NCBI GenBank assembly: GCA_020849895.1
Contig: JADZFN010000044.1
Span: 1-48,335, forward strand
Origin: Verrucomicrobiia bacterium
Lineage (GTDB): Bacteria; Verrucomicrobiota; Verrucomicrobiia; JABWAM01
DNA length: 48,335 nucleotides
Direction: 5' to 3'
Part shown: one piece after another, positions 1 to 8,424 of the stretch
How the letters are laid out: each line of letters opens with the position of its first letter
Numbering within the stretch: the stretch's first letter is position 1
Notes under the pieces: model-generated
The model's database searches: none
What the model was told of the DNA's origin: nothing
The model's input: only the letters and a program-made list of their open reading frames with translations
Program-made: the position numbers and the translations under genes

Positions 1-1
1 C

Positions 2-796
2 ATCTCGAACCTCTCCGGCGGGTTGATTCTGGGCAAGGGCACCCTCACCTCGTTCAACGTCACCAACTTCTACGACATCGGCGACAATCTGGTCACTTCG
101 AACCTGGAGGTCGGCGCCAAGATCGTCAATGCGACTGGCGGCACGATTCTCGCCAGTGGCGAGACGCTGGTGTTGAAGAACGGTTTCTCCGCCAACACCC
201 AGGCCGGCATGATCGGCACGACCAACGGAGGCACCCTCCGCCTCGGCGACGGCACGCTGGCCCTCACGAACTCGGGCACGGGCACCGTTCGTCTGCAGGG
301 CGGCGCGCTCCAGCTCGGCTCTCTTGTCAACGAGGGCAGCCTCGTCGGCGCCGGCGCCGTACAGGCGGCCTCAGTCATCAGCTCGGGCCTCCTTTCCCCT
401 GGCTTTTCCCCCGGCACGCTCAGCTTCTCGAACGATTTGACGCTCACTGTCGCTGCGCAACTCGTCTTCGAGATTGCGGGAACCAATGCGCTTGCCTACG
501 ACCGCCTTCTCATTGGGGGAGCTTTTGCCAAAGCCGGCACGGTGCTCGTGACCAACCTCGGATGGGGCTTCGCCGCGGGGGACACCTTCGACTTCTTCGA
601 AGCCGGTTCCCTGAGCGGCAGCTTCACCTCCATGTTGCCCCTCCCCGATCTGGCCGGCGGTCTGACTTGGGACACCACTCTGTTCGAATCCCATGGAATC
701 ATGAGCGTCGTGGGCGTGATTCCCGAGCCCGGCGTGGTCAGCCTCCTCCTCCTTGCCTCCGCCGGATTCCTCGTCTTCCGCCAACGACGGAAGTAG
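2..796 (+). CDS. PEP-CTERM surface protein, 3' part only
   Basis: The frame is open from the first bases of the window, so the start lies upstream; 264 residues are visible. The sequence is rich in Gly, Thr, Asn and Leu with repeating short beta-strand units, as in autotransporter-associated beta-strand repeat proteins. It ends in a PEP-CTERM sorting signal: the motif VIPEPG, a hydrophobic stretch of about 16 residues and a basic tail RQRRK. In this family the tail is recognised by an exosortase and the protein is exported to the cell surface or matrix. The last 150 residues are clearly homologous to the end of the gene at 46597-48324. No exosortase gene lies in the window. The substrate or partner is unknown. 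Confidence 0.85.
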   Translation: MSNLSGGLILGKGTLTSFNVTNFYDIGDNLVTSNLEVGAKIVNATGGTILASGETLVLKNGFSANTQAGMIGTTNGGTLRLGDGTLALTNSGTGTVRLQGGALQLGSLVNEGSLVGAGAVQAASVISSGLLSPGFSPGTLSFSNDLTLTVAAQLVFEIAGTNALAYDRLLIGGAFAKAGTVLVTNLGWGFAAGDTFDFFEAGSLSGSFTSMLPLPDLAGGLTWDTTLFESHGIMSVVGVIPEPGVVSLLLLASAGFLVFRQRRK

Positions 797-917
797 CCGT
801 GCGCCCTTCGACGGCAATTCTGCGGGCCGCACCGGCGTTTCTTCGCTTTCCGCTCTCCATCCGTTAGCACCGGAGAGAGTATTCGTCCCCGGCCGGCTCA
901 CCCCGATCCAGGAATCC

Positions 918-3455
918 ATGAAAATCAAACGGCTTCACAAAATACGGATGCTGGATTCTGCCGCTCCGGGGAGATTTCGGGAAGGGTCCCCGCGGCACGG
1001 ACCGGGCGCGGCGAGGCGACGGATCTCCTTCGCGTCCCGTCTCCTGCTGGCGCTTCTGACAGCGGCGATGCCGTCGTTTGCCGCCGTGCTCGTAAAAGAC
1101 GGCAAGCCGGTCGCCACGATCGTCATTTCCAGAGAGGCGCTCAACGCCAAACCCTACACGCCCGGGGTGGGCGTCAAAGCCGCGCCGGCGCAGAAGGTTC
1201 GTCTCGCGGCGGAAGATCTTCAGCGTTATGTCGAAAAAATCAGCGGCGCGAAGCTGCCGATCGTCGGCGAGGAGGACGCAACTAGGGGGCCGGTCGTGCT
1301 GGTGGGTGCGAGCAAAAAGACCGATCCCCTGAAGCTCAACATCCCCTCGGGACTCACGACCGAGCGAAGGGAAGAGGGCTATCTCATCGTCTCCAAAGGC
1401 GACACGCTGGTCCTTGCGGGCAACGATCAGGGGCCCTATCAAGGCACATTCTTTTCCGTCAGCGAGTTCCTCAATCGCCAGGGGGTCCGCTGGTTCATGC
1501 CGGGCGAGTTCGGCGAGTATGTGCCGAAACTCGCGACGATCGAAGTCAGGGACGTCGAGTTTCGCGACAAACCCGACTTCATCGTGCGGAGTTGGAACGG
1601 GAATCTTGCCCCGGAGCTGCGCGCGGACGACGCGATCTGGCGGCTCCACAACAAGCTCGTTCTTAATTATGCGGACATTCTCGCCATTCCCGGCGACGGC
1701 TACCTTCGCAAGTACATGCCCGACAGGGGGATGACCAACTCCCATCCCCAATACTTCGCGCGGAAGCTCGACGGCAGCATCGACCCGACCATGGTCAACC
1801 TCACCCATCCTGAGGTGCCCAAATTCGTGGCTGAAAAGATCAAGGCTGCGATCAAGAAGGCGCGGGAGACCGATCCGACCTTCAACTCGCTCGGTTTCGC
1901 GCCGGATGACGGCAACCCCATGGATCTGTCGAAGGAGACGATGGCGACGAACCTGGGTTTCGCGGATCTCTGCGGCCGTGAGGGTGTGGCCTCGGAGCTC
2001 TCAATCAGCGAGGAGTGGTTTCGCTTCATGAACAAGGTGGTCGAGGAGGTCGTCCGGGAATACCCGGACTTCATCATCACGAGCAACGGCTACACCAACC
2101 GCACCTTCCCGCCCGAGGGCGTGAAACTGCATCCGAACCTCGGCGTGATGTTCGCCGCGATCTGGGCGGACCTGCTCCACGCCTTTGACGATCCGAAAAG
2201 CTGGCAGCAGGTGATGCAGGGCCAGATGCTGAAGCGCTGGGGCGAGATCTGCCCGCGCGTGTTCGTCTACAACTACAACTTTCCCATGCTCGTGACGGGC
2301 CTGACTCCGATGCCGATGACGCGCAAGATCGCGCGCAACACCCCGCTCATGAAGAAGTGGGGCATCGTGGGCTTTGAGGATGAGCAGACCTTCCCGTGGA
2401 TGGCCCACGGCATCACCTCGTTCTATCTCCGGTCCAGGCTTTACTGGCGCGCCACCGCCGACGCCAAGGCCATCCTCAACGACTACTTCGAGAAGTGGTA
2501 CGGCCCGGCCGCCCGACCTTCGCAGGCGTATTGGGAAGCCATCGAGGAGACGCTGGAGAGCACGCCCATCCTGGGGCACGAGGATCGGGTTCTGCCCTAC
2601 GTCTACACGGACAAGCTCATCGCCTCGCTGGAAAAGAGCGAAAGCGAAGCGGAGGCGCTTGCCAAGGAGGAACCCTACAAGACCCGCGTGCGCGTGGACC
2701 GGCTGATCCTGGAGCACCTCAAGGGATACATGGCAATGAACCGCGCCGAGTTCACGGGCAGATACGCCGAGGCGATCAAGCAGGCCGACTTCATGTTCAA
2801 GCAGCGTGAGGAACTCAACAAGATCAGCGGCTACTTCTCCATGCCCGAGTCGAAGGATCCGAGGAGGAAGTATTTCGCCGGGTCCCACTGGTGGAACCTC
2901 ACCCAGCGAAAGGAGCACTACCAGAAGCTTCTGGACATGCTGACGGGAAAGACCGGCGACCTGATCGTCCAGGCGCCGCGGAAGGTGGCTTTCAGCCTGG
3001 ACCACGCGGATGTCGGCCGCATCGGGCGGTGGTACGACCCGGGGTTTGACCGCTCCAAGTGGCGCACGATCGACACCGCCACTCCCTTCTACCTCCAGGG
3101 GGACGGCATGCTCGACGAACGCGGCGTCCCGTACCTCGGTTTCATGTGGTACATCTTCGAGCTCGAGGTGCCCACCTCGGCCATTGGCAAACCCATCCGC
3201 ATCCATGCCCCGATCGTCGTCACCGAGGCGTGGGTCTGGACGAATGGCGAATACACCGGCCATCGCCCGTATGCCGAAGCCTATCTCCGCCCGGCAACGG
3301 TGGATTTCGATGTCACCCAGCAGATCAAGGCGGGCAGGAACGTCATCGGCGTGCGGGTCAGCACGAGCCTGAGTCGCGTCCAGGTGGCGGAAGGCTTCCA
3401 GGCGCCGCTGTTCCTGTATTCACCCAAATCCGAAGCAGCCGCCCCGTCCAAGTGA
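918..3455 (+). CDS. DUF4838 domain protein, probable secreted carbohydrate-active protein
   Basis: 845 residues from ATG 918, preceded by AGGA; the same frame stays open upstream to 753, but that part is shadow of the previous gene's end. An Arg-rich N-terminus is followed by a hydrophobic stretch (about residues 37-53) ending in SFAA, a likely signal peptide; ATG 948 is an alternative start. An N-terminal alpha/beta domain resembling those before GH20/GH67 catalytic domains contains GVRWFMPGEFGE (near residue 190), typical of DUF4838 proteins. The DUF4838 core follows (APDDGNP near 327), then a C-terminal jelly-roll-like region resembling GH2 sugar-binding domains. The family is abundant in Verrucomicrobiota and Planctomycetota polysaccharide loci, but its reaction is not established. 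A second member lies at 10833-13376. Confidence 0.82.
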   Translation: MKIKRLHKIRMLDSAAPGRFREGSPRHGPGAARRRISFASRLLLALLTAAMPSFAAVLVKDGKPVATIVISREALNAKPYTPGVGVKAAPAQKVRLAAEDLQRYVEKISGAKLPIVGEEDATRGPVVLVGASKKTDPLKLNIPSGLTTERREEGYLIVSKGDTLVLAGNDQGPYQGTFFSVSEFLNRQGVRWFMPGEFGEYVPKLATIEVRDVEFRDKPDFIVRSWNGNLAPELRADDAIWRLHNKLVLNYADILAIPGDGYLRKYMPDRGMTNSHPQYFARKLDGSIDPTMVNLTHPEVPKFVAEKIKAAIKKARETDPTFNSLGFAPDDGNPMDLSKETMATNLGFADLCGREGVASELSISEEWFRFMNKVVEEVVREYPDFIITSNGYTNRTFPPEGVKLHPNLGVMFAAIWADLLHAFDDPKSWQQVMQGQMLKRWGEICPRVFVYNYNFPMLVTGLTPMPMTRKIARNTPLMKKWGIVGFEDEQTFPWMAHGITSFYLRSRLYWRATADAKAILNDYFEKWYGPAARPSQAYWEAIEETLESTPILGHEDRVLPYVYTDKLIASLEKSESEAEALAKEEPYKTRVRVDRLILEHLKGYMAMNRAEFTGRYAEAIKQADFMFKQREELNKISGYFSMPESKDPRRKYFAGSHWWNLTQRKEHYQKLLDMLTGKTGDLIVQAPRKVAFSLDHADVGRIGRWYDPGFDRSKWRTIDTATPFYLQGDGMLDERGVPYLGFMWYIFELEVPTSAIGKPIRIHAPIVVTEAWVWTNGEYTGHRPYAEAYLRPATVDFDVTQQIKAGRNVIGVRVSTSLSRVQVAEGFQAPLFLYSPKSEAAAPSK

Positions 3456-3545
3456 GGCAACCGATGCCAGCCAATCTTTGTTGAATGTCTTGAGGGTGTC
3501 TCATGGGACGCCAGGGATTCACATCTATAGACATCACTTTGAGAA

Positions 3546-3585
3546 GAGCGCTCCGTTGCGACGGCGAGCGACGAAGGGGGCGCTC
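3546..3585. other. Imperfect hairpin in the gap before the prepilin gene
   Basis: GAGCGC (3546-3551) pairs with GCGCTC (3580-3585), and the next three bases also pair, giving a 9-bp stem with one G-T pair. It lies in the 181-base gap between the DUF4838 stop and the prepilin start. No T-run follows, so an intrinsic terminator is not clear. The right arm contains GGGGCGCTCC, which recurs at 7329-7338. Apart from this hairpin I see nothing in the gap. Confidence 0.4.
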
Positions 3586-3636
3586 CGGCATGATCCTGAT
3601 TGAACTGTGGATGCCCTTCCTCCCGTAGCCTTCCGG

Positions 3637-4446
3637 ATGCATCGATTCCATCCAGCCCGGCGAGAAGCGCGCCCTCGCGCCGAACGTTTCACAGCGGAGA
3701 GACGGAGGTCGGTTCGGGGAGGGTTTACGCTCATCGAACTGCTTGTGGTGGTTGCGATCATCGCGATTCTTGCCGCGCTGCTCATGCCGTCACTGAAAAG
3801 CGCTCGCGAGTCCGCGAGACGATCCAAGTGCATGAGCAACCTGCGCCAGATCGGCGCCGCCACCATGCTTTACGCAAACGACAATGATTCGAGTTTTCCT
3901 CTCTACACGAAATCCTCGGGTGGGGAGGGTGCCAATCCCGGACTGTGGCCGTATATGGGTCTCAGCTCAACGCCCATGCCAGGCTCCGTTTTCCACTGCC
4001 CGAGTTCCGCCGACAAACCCACGGTCACGGCGCCAGACGCGGACCCTGCTCGCGAGCTGGGGGGCGCCTACGGAGCCGCTGGCACTAAGGGATACAGCGC
4101 CTACGGCTACAATACATGCTTTCGTGAGGGCGCGGGAAACATGACCAAGTTCACCAAGGTGCCCGACATCGCATCGCCGGCCCAGGCGATATGGGCCACC
4201 GACTCCGCGACTCATCGTATCGATTACAGCTTCTACGGGTATATCCCCGCTTTTCGTCACGGAGGATCGGGCTACGACGGGACGTTCAGTCTCGACAACA
4301 AAGCGCGCGGGAACGGCTTCAACTGCGTTTTTGTGGATGGACACGTCGAATGGATTTCGTGGGTGAAGTTTCTCGAATGGCGCGGTCCACAAGCCGCCCC
4401 AACCTGGTTTACGACCACGCGAGGGAAGCCCTTCATGTGGTACTGA
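3637..4446 (+). CDS. Prepilin-type N-terminal cleavage/methylation protein, H-X9-DG-like
   Basis: 269 residues from ATG 3637; a GTG at 3607 in the same frame is possible. A basic leader of 29 residues ends in Gly before [19 protein letters not shown], the class III prepilin signal with Glu at +5 for PilD-type cleavage and N-methylation. Behind the hydrophobic helix come [19 protein letters not shown] and a C-terminal FVDGHVEW, the pattern of the large pseudopilin-like families (DUF1559/H-X9-DG relatives) found in Planctomycetota, Lentisphaerota and Verrucomicrobiota. These often sit singly beside glycosidase or sulfatase genes, as here. A role in export or surface display of degradative enzymes is inference. 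Confidence 0.85.
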   Translation: MHRFHPARREARPRAERFTAERRRSVRGGFTLIELLVVVAIIAILAALLMPSLKSARESARRSKCMSNLRQIGAATMLYANDNDSSFPLYTKSSGGEGANPGLWPYMGLSSTPMPGSVFHCPSSADKPTVTAPDADPARELGGAYGAAGTKGYSAYGYNTCFREGAGNMTKFTKVPDIASPAQAIWATDSATHRIDYSFYGYIPAFRHGGSGYDGTFSLDNKARGNGFNCVFVDGHVEWISWVKFLEWRGPQAAPTWFTTTRGKPFMWY

Positions 4447-4528
4447 TCCGGGACACCCTTCTTGGGCACCCGACCTCGATCCTTATCGGGTGGCGATCTC
4501 CCTGCCGAATCTTTGTGATGCTCATCGT

Positions 4529-4600
4529 GAACGGTCAACCGTGTGCCGCAACTGCCCTCGCGGGCAACGCGCCCCGGAGAGGCGTCTCCGTTGACCGTTC
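4529..4600 (+). promoter_or_regulatory. Candidate structured leader (three-stem RNA) or paired operator
   Basis: GAACGGTCAAC (4529-4539) is perfectly complementary to GTTGACCGTTC (4590-4600), an 11-bp stem enclosing 50 bases. Inside are TGCCC/GGGCA (4553-4557 with 4562-4566) and GGAGA/TCTCC (4576-4580 with 4585-4589); the second abuts the closing stem directly, so the whole folds as a three-way junction. It ends 9 bases before GTG 4610. The left arm is also part of a palindrome, ACGGTCAACCGT (4531-4542), so two inverted protein-binding sites are an equally good reading. I do not recognise a named riboswitch class. Confidence 0.45.
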
Positions 4601-4609
4601 CAGAGAAAC

Positions 4610-7000
4610 GTGGTCCCATTCCCTTGTGCCGTGAAAAAGCCCTCCCGCAAGCCTGCTCTTTCCGTCCGCTTGCCGCGACTCCCTGCAATCCCCATCCGCT
4701 TGCAGGACCACGACGTGGACGGACATTTCAGCCAGCTCGTCGGCGCTCCGAGAATGGCTTGGCCGGTGCGCGTCGGAGTCCCGTTCCCTCAGGGCGTGCT
4801 GCGCGACGCGGAGATTCTGGCGCTCAGGGATGCGGGCCGCGACCTTCCCTGCGCCCCGACGGTCACCGCCCGGTGGCCGGACGGCTCGCTGAAATGGGTG
4901 AGTCTCCTCGCTCTCGTGGACCTCGAGGTCAGCGAGACGCGCACGCTCCTCCTCGAATTCGGCGGGAAAAAGGCGGCCGCCTCGTGTCTCATGGAAGCCT
5001 CGAGCGACACGAAGGGCTGGAGAATTTCAAACGGCTCTCTTGCGATCGAAGGGGACGGCACCTTGGAAGCTTTCCGGGTGACGTGGAAGGGCGCGACGCT
5101 TGCGACGCATCCCCCTACCTTCTCGATCGAGTTGGATGACGGAAGAAAGGGCACGCCCGCCTGGAAGTCGGTGCGGGTGGAGAAACCCGACGCGCTCCGC
5201 GCCCGGGCGGTTTTCTCGGGGCGTTACCTCCTCACCGACGGATCGCCCTCGCTCCATGTCGAGCTCGGATTCGAGCTGACGGCCGGGCAGGACTGGGTGG
5301 AGGGCTTCCACCGGGTGACCCATGCCGTTCCCAGCCAGTCGCGGATCGGTGTGCGCCACCTTGGGATGATCCAGCGTTGGGAACTGGGGAAGGCCGAGTA
5401 CGTGGTCCGCCAGGTTCACCGTGGCGAGGAATGGCTCCCGCGCGACGTCCAGGCCCCGGGCCGCGTTGAGGTGCTGGTGACCGCCCAGCGGGCCCGGGTC
5501 TCCGACCATGCGATGGTGAAGGAAACCGTGGAGAAATACCCGTCCTACCTCCGGAGCGGGCTGGATAACGTGGAGCCGTGGCTGACGGCGACCGACGGTC
5601 GTCGTCTCGTGATGTTCTGGACAGATGAGGCCACGGGCCATTCGCCACAGGGATGGGCGCTGGAGAAGGGCGCCTTCGCCATTGACTGGTTCCCCTCGTG
5701 GGCCGAGGCGCCTGCCCTCTTCCCGCAGGGGCGGGCCAAGACCCACCTGTGGCGCTGGCACTTCTCCCCGGCGTTGCCCCGCCCGGTGGCAGGACCGGAC
5801 GCGCGCCGAGCCTTCGACTCGCCTTTCGCGTCGCTGGCAACCCTCCACTCGCAGGACCCCTTGGTTTCCATCGGCCCGTCATGGGCGCGGCGTTGCGGGG
5901 TGATGCACCTTTCGCGGGCCCTTGAGTGGGCACCGTCCCAACATCCACGCTTCGAGGGGATTTTCAACCACCACTTCGATCTCAAGTGGCCGCAGGGTTG
6001 CATGGATTGGGGCGACGACGTGGACCCCGGCTACACGCGCAGCTACGTGGAGACCGGGTTGAAAAAGGCCGCCCCTGTCTGGACGAACAACGAGTATGAC
6101 TTCCTCTACGCCGCGGCGCACCAGATGCTGCGGACGGGGCAGCCGCGCTTCTGGCGCGTGGTGCGGCGTTGTGCGCGTCACGCGCTTGACGTGGACTTTG
6201 TGCATTTCTCCGAAGATCCGTGGCTCCATCATGGCTCGCCGGCGCACAGTGCGGACCACACGACGGCGGCGTCCTACCCCAGCCACATCTGGACCGAGGG
6301 TCTGCTCCACTGGTGGTACCTCTCCGCGGACGAACGCGCCTTCGACATCGCGCGAAAGTCGGGGGATTTCCTCCTCCGCTATCTCGACAAGAGATGGTGG
6401 GTCATGGAGGCGACGGCGCGCGAATCGGGTTGGACGCTCCTCGCCCTCGCCGAGCTTTACGCCGCGACCGGAGAGGCCCGTTACCGCGACGGGGCGCGGA
6501 GGATTCGGGACTTCCTGTTCAGGGGTGCGATGGGGCGTTCCCCTCTGTTTCCGGGCGAGGCGAGCTTTTTCATCGGCGTGCTCGTTATGGGACTGGATCG
6601 TCTGAACGACGTGGACCCCGATCGCCGCACCGCTCCCGTGGTGGACCGGATCATGCAGTGGCGCCTGGATCACCGGATGAGTCCCGAGGGCATCCCGGTC
6701 TACCATTGGGATCCCGCGAAGCGAATGGTGACCGTGCGCGAAATCATGTTTCCCGCGGGCCTGGCAATCGCCCACCGTCTCACGGGGCGGCGGACCTACC
6801 TGGAGGCCCTCTGGCGGTGCCTCCAGTACTGGCTCGATACGGAGACCTTCTACGGATGTGGATTTGCCCTCTGCACGAAGACCGCCGCTTCGTTCTACCG
6901 CACATGGCTGGAGGCCTTCTCCGAGCTGGCGGAGGCAGGCGTCCTCGATCAATTGGAATACCCGCCGTTGCCCGGGAAGGTCCGCAAGCGCCGCGTCTGA
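4610..7000 (+). CDS. PcRGLX/YetA-like protein (exo-rhamnogalacturonan lyase-like)
   Basis: 796 residues from GTG 4610; GTG 4631 is an alternative and neither has a strong ribosome site. Near residue 51 is PVRVGVPFPQGVL and near 88 WPDGSLKW, the signature of the N-terminal RIFT-barrel domain of the PcRGLX/YetA family. The middle and C-terminal parts (for example KWPQGCMDWGDD near residue 453) fit the following family domains, with a helical C-terminal region rich in Trp and His. The named relatives are Penicillium exo-rhamnogalacturonan lyase (PL26) and Bacillus YetA, pointing to pectin-type backbones; exact activity here is unproven. No signal peptide is evident, so it may be cytoplasmic. Confidence 0.75.
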   Translation: MVPFPCAVKKPSRKPALSVRLPRLPAIPIRLQDHDVDGHFSQLVGAPRMAWPVRVGVPFPQGVLRDAEILALRDAGRDLPCAPTVTARWPDGSLKWVSLLALVDLEVSETRTLLLEFGGKKAAASCLMEASSDTKGWRISNGSLAIEGDGTLEAFRVTWKGATLATHPPTFSIELDDGRKGTPAWKSVRVEKPDALRARAVFSGRYLLTDGSPSLHVELGFELTAGQDWVEGFHRVTHAVPSQSRIGVRHLGMIQRWELGKAEYVVRQVHRGEEWLPRDVQAPGRVEVLVTAQRARVSDHAMVKETVEKYPSYLRSGLDNVEPWLTATDGRRLVMFWTDEATGHSPQGWALEKGAFAIDWFPSWAEAPALFPQGRAKTHLWRWHFSPALPRPVAGPDARRAFDSPFASLATLHSQDPLVSIGPSWARRCGVMHLSRALEWAPSQHPRFEGIFNHHFDLKWPQGCMDWGDDVDPGYTRSYVETGLKKAAPVWTNNEYDFLYAAAHQMLRTGQPRFWRVVRRCARHALDVDFVHFSEDPWLHHGSPAHSADHTTAASYPSHIWTEGLLHWWYLSADERAFDIARKSGDFLLRYLDKRWWVMEATARESGWTLLALAELYAATGEARYRDGARRIRDFLFRGAMGRSPLFPGEASFFIGVLVMGLDRLNDVDPDRRTAPVVDRIMQWRLDHRMSPEGIPVYHWDPAKRMVTVREIMFPAGLAIAHRLTGRRTYLEALWRCLQYWLDTETFYGCGFALCTKTAASFYRTWLEAFSELAEAGVLDQLEYPPLPGKVRKRRV

Positions 7001-7011
7001 GCCCTTCTCCC

Positions 7012-7290
7012 ATGCGCGCCGAGATCATTCCGTTTCTCTTTTTGAATCACCGGTTCGACGAACGCCACCTGCGGAAAGTCGTACGCGAGATCGCCGCAGG
7101 AGGGGTTGACGGAGTGTTTCTCCACCCTCGGGAGGGTCTGCTCACCCCGTATCTTTCCGAAGCTTGGTTTGCCGCAATTGGGACGTGCGTGGACGAGGCG
7201 AAGCGGCGGGGGATCAAGGCGTGGATCTACGACGAATTCCCCGATCCGAGCGGGCTCGCGAGCGGGGTCAGACTGGGGGTTTCGCGATGA
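7012..7290 (+). pseudogene. Truncated N-terminus of a glycosidase-like protein
   Basis: A 92-residue frame starts at ATG 7012, 11 bases after the PcRGLX-like stop. The residues FLFLNHRFDERHLRKVV, GVDGVFLHPREGLLTPYLS and AWIYDEFPDPSG resemble the N-terminal TIM-barrel start of large putative glycoside hydrolases related to GH106-type proteins, which normally continue for hundreds of residues. Here the similarity stops after SGLASG and a TGA follows at 7288-7290. The next 119 bases to the following gene hold no continuation, only a 38-codon frame (7287-7403) with no recognisable features. I read it as the remnant of a deleted gene; a sequencing error alone would not explain the missing remainder. 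Confidence 0.65.
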
Positions 7291-7409
7291 AAATTGCGCT
7301 CTCGATCTCCTTTTGGAGACTCTCATGCGGGGCGCTCCATTGCTTCGTAGCTTTCTTCCTGAATGACGGCTCGATGGCGGATGCCGAGTTGTCGCCCTCC
7401 TAATTTGCC

Positions 7410-8405
7410 ATGAAAAAACTCGTCATCGGTCTGGCCGGCGCGGGCGGCATCGCCCGCGATCACGCAAACTCCCTCTCTCGCCTGCCCGGCGTGAAAGGTC
7501 TGGCGGTGTTCGACCCCGATCGCACGCGGGCAGAAGAACTCGCCGCCCTCCACGGAGGGCGGTCGGTCGGCTCGCTGCGTGAGCTCGCTGCGGCGTGCAA
7601 CCTCCTCTGGATCTGCACGCCGCCCTTCGTACGGCTTGCGGCGGTGCGCGAGGCATGCCGACAGGGAATCCCGATCTTCTGCGAGAAACCGCTCGGCCTG
7701 ACGATCGCCGAGTGCGAGGCCGTCCGGCGGGAGGTTCGCGCGGCACGCATTCCGTTCTTCATGGGGCAGAGCGGGCGCTACGCCGCCTTCGGACGGAAGA
7801 TGAAGGACCTCGTGGAGGAGGGCGCGATCGGGCGCCCGTGGATGGCGTGGTCCACCCGACTCGGGTGGCTCGATCCCGCGCGTTCTCCCGCCTGGCGCCT
7901 CGATGATCGCCGTGGTGGAGGCACCCTTATCGAGATCGGAGTCCACGAGATCGACTTTATCCGCTGGACCTGTGGCGACTTCGTCCGGGTCTCCGCAGAG
8001 GCATCCTCGCGCGGGAACTTCCAGCACACGGTTTCCGCGGTAGGGACCCTTCGGGGCGGACGAATCGCCCGCCTCGATGTGAGCTGGGCAGACCCGCGCT
8101 ACCTCTGGCAGAGAGGCGTAGAGGGGGAGGAGGGGAGTCTCTTCTTCGACGACGCGCGGGTCCGCGAGATCATACTCCATCGCGCGGGAAAGGAGCCGCG
8201 AGTCTTCCGCATCGAGAACTGGAAGGACGAGCGCACAGGAGAGAACATCGCCCTCCGCAGTCAGGCGCGTGAGGTCGTCGAATGTCTTTTCTCAGGGCGG
8301 AAACCAACAGTGACGATCGAGGACGGGGCCGCTGCGGTGACCACGGCACTGGCGATGCGCAAGGCGGCCCGTCTTGGACGGACCGTCGCGGTGCCACGCA
8401 AATGA
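7410..8405 (+). CDS. Gfo/Idh/MocA family oxidoreductase
   Basis: 331 residues, ATG 7410. An N-terminal Rossmann fold starts LVIGLAGAGGIARDHAN (glycine-rich NAD(P)-binding loop), has Asp35 at the end of the second strand (VFDPDR) and the family motif CEKPLG at 91-96. GVHEIDFIRW (177-186) supplies the conserved catalytic-region His179. Members oxidise or reduce sugar hydroxyls, or act in sugar-acid or inositol catabolism, using NAD(P); the substrate cannot be read from sequence. It lies 19 bases before a second, divergent member at 8425, so the two probably work on successive sugar intermediates released by the neighbouring degradative proteins. That pathway link is inference. Confidence 0.9.
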   Translation: MKKLVIGLAGAGGIARDHANSLSRLPGVKGLAVFDPDRTRAEELAALHGGRSVGSLRELAAACNLLWICTPPFVRLAAVREACRQGIPIFCEKPLGLTIAECEAVRREVRAARIPFFMGQSGRYAAFGRKMKDLVEEGAIGRPWMAWSTRLGWLDPARSPAWRLDDRRGGGTLIEIGVHEIDFIRWTCGDFVRVSAEASSRGNFQHTVSAVGTLRGGRIARLDVSWADPRYLWQRGVEGEEGSLFFDDARVREIILHRAGKEPRVFRIENWKDERTGENIALRSQAREVVECLFSGRKPTVTIEDGAAAVTTALAMRKAARLGRTVAVPRK

Positions 8406-8424
8406 CTTCCACGAGAGAGACATC

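Noticed and set aside
2001-3263. 420-codon frame on the - strand opposite the first DUF4838 gene
   Set aside because: Same reason: compositional shadow of a gene with clear domain motifs.
7287-7403. 38-codon frame between the glycosidase fragment and the oxidoreductase
   Set aside because: No ribosome site, no family features; likely chance within a deletion junction.
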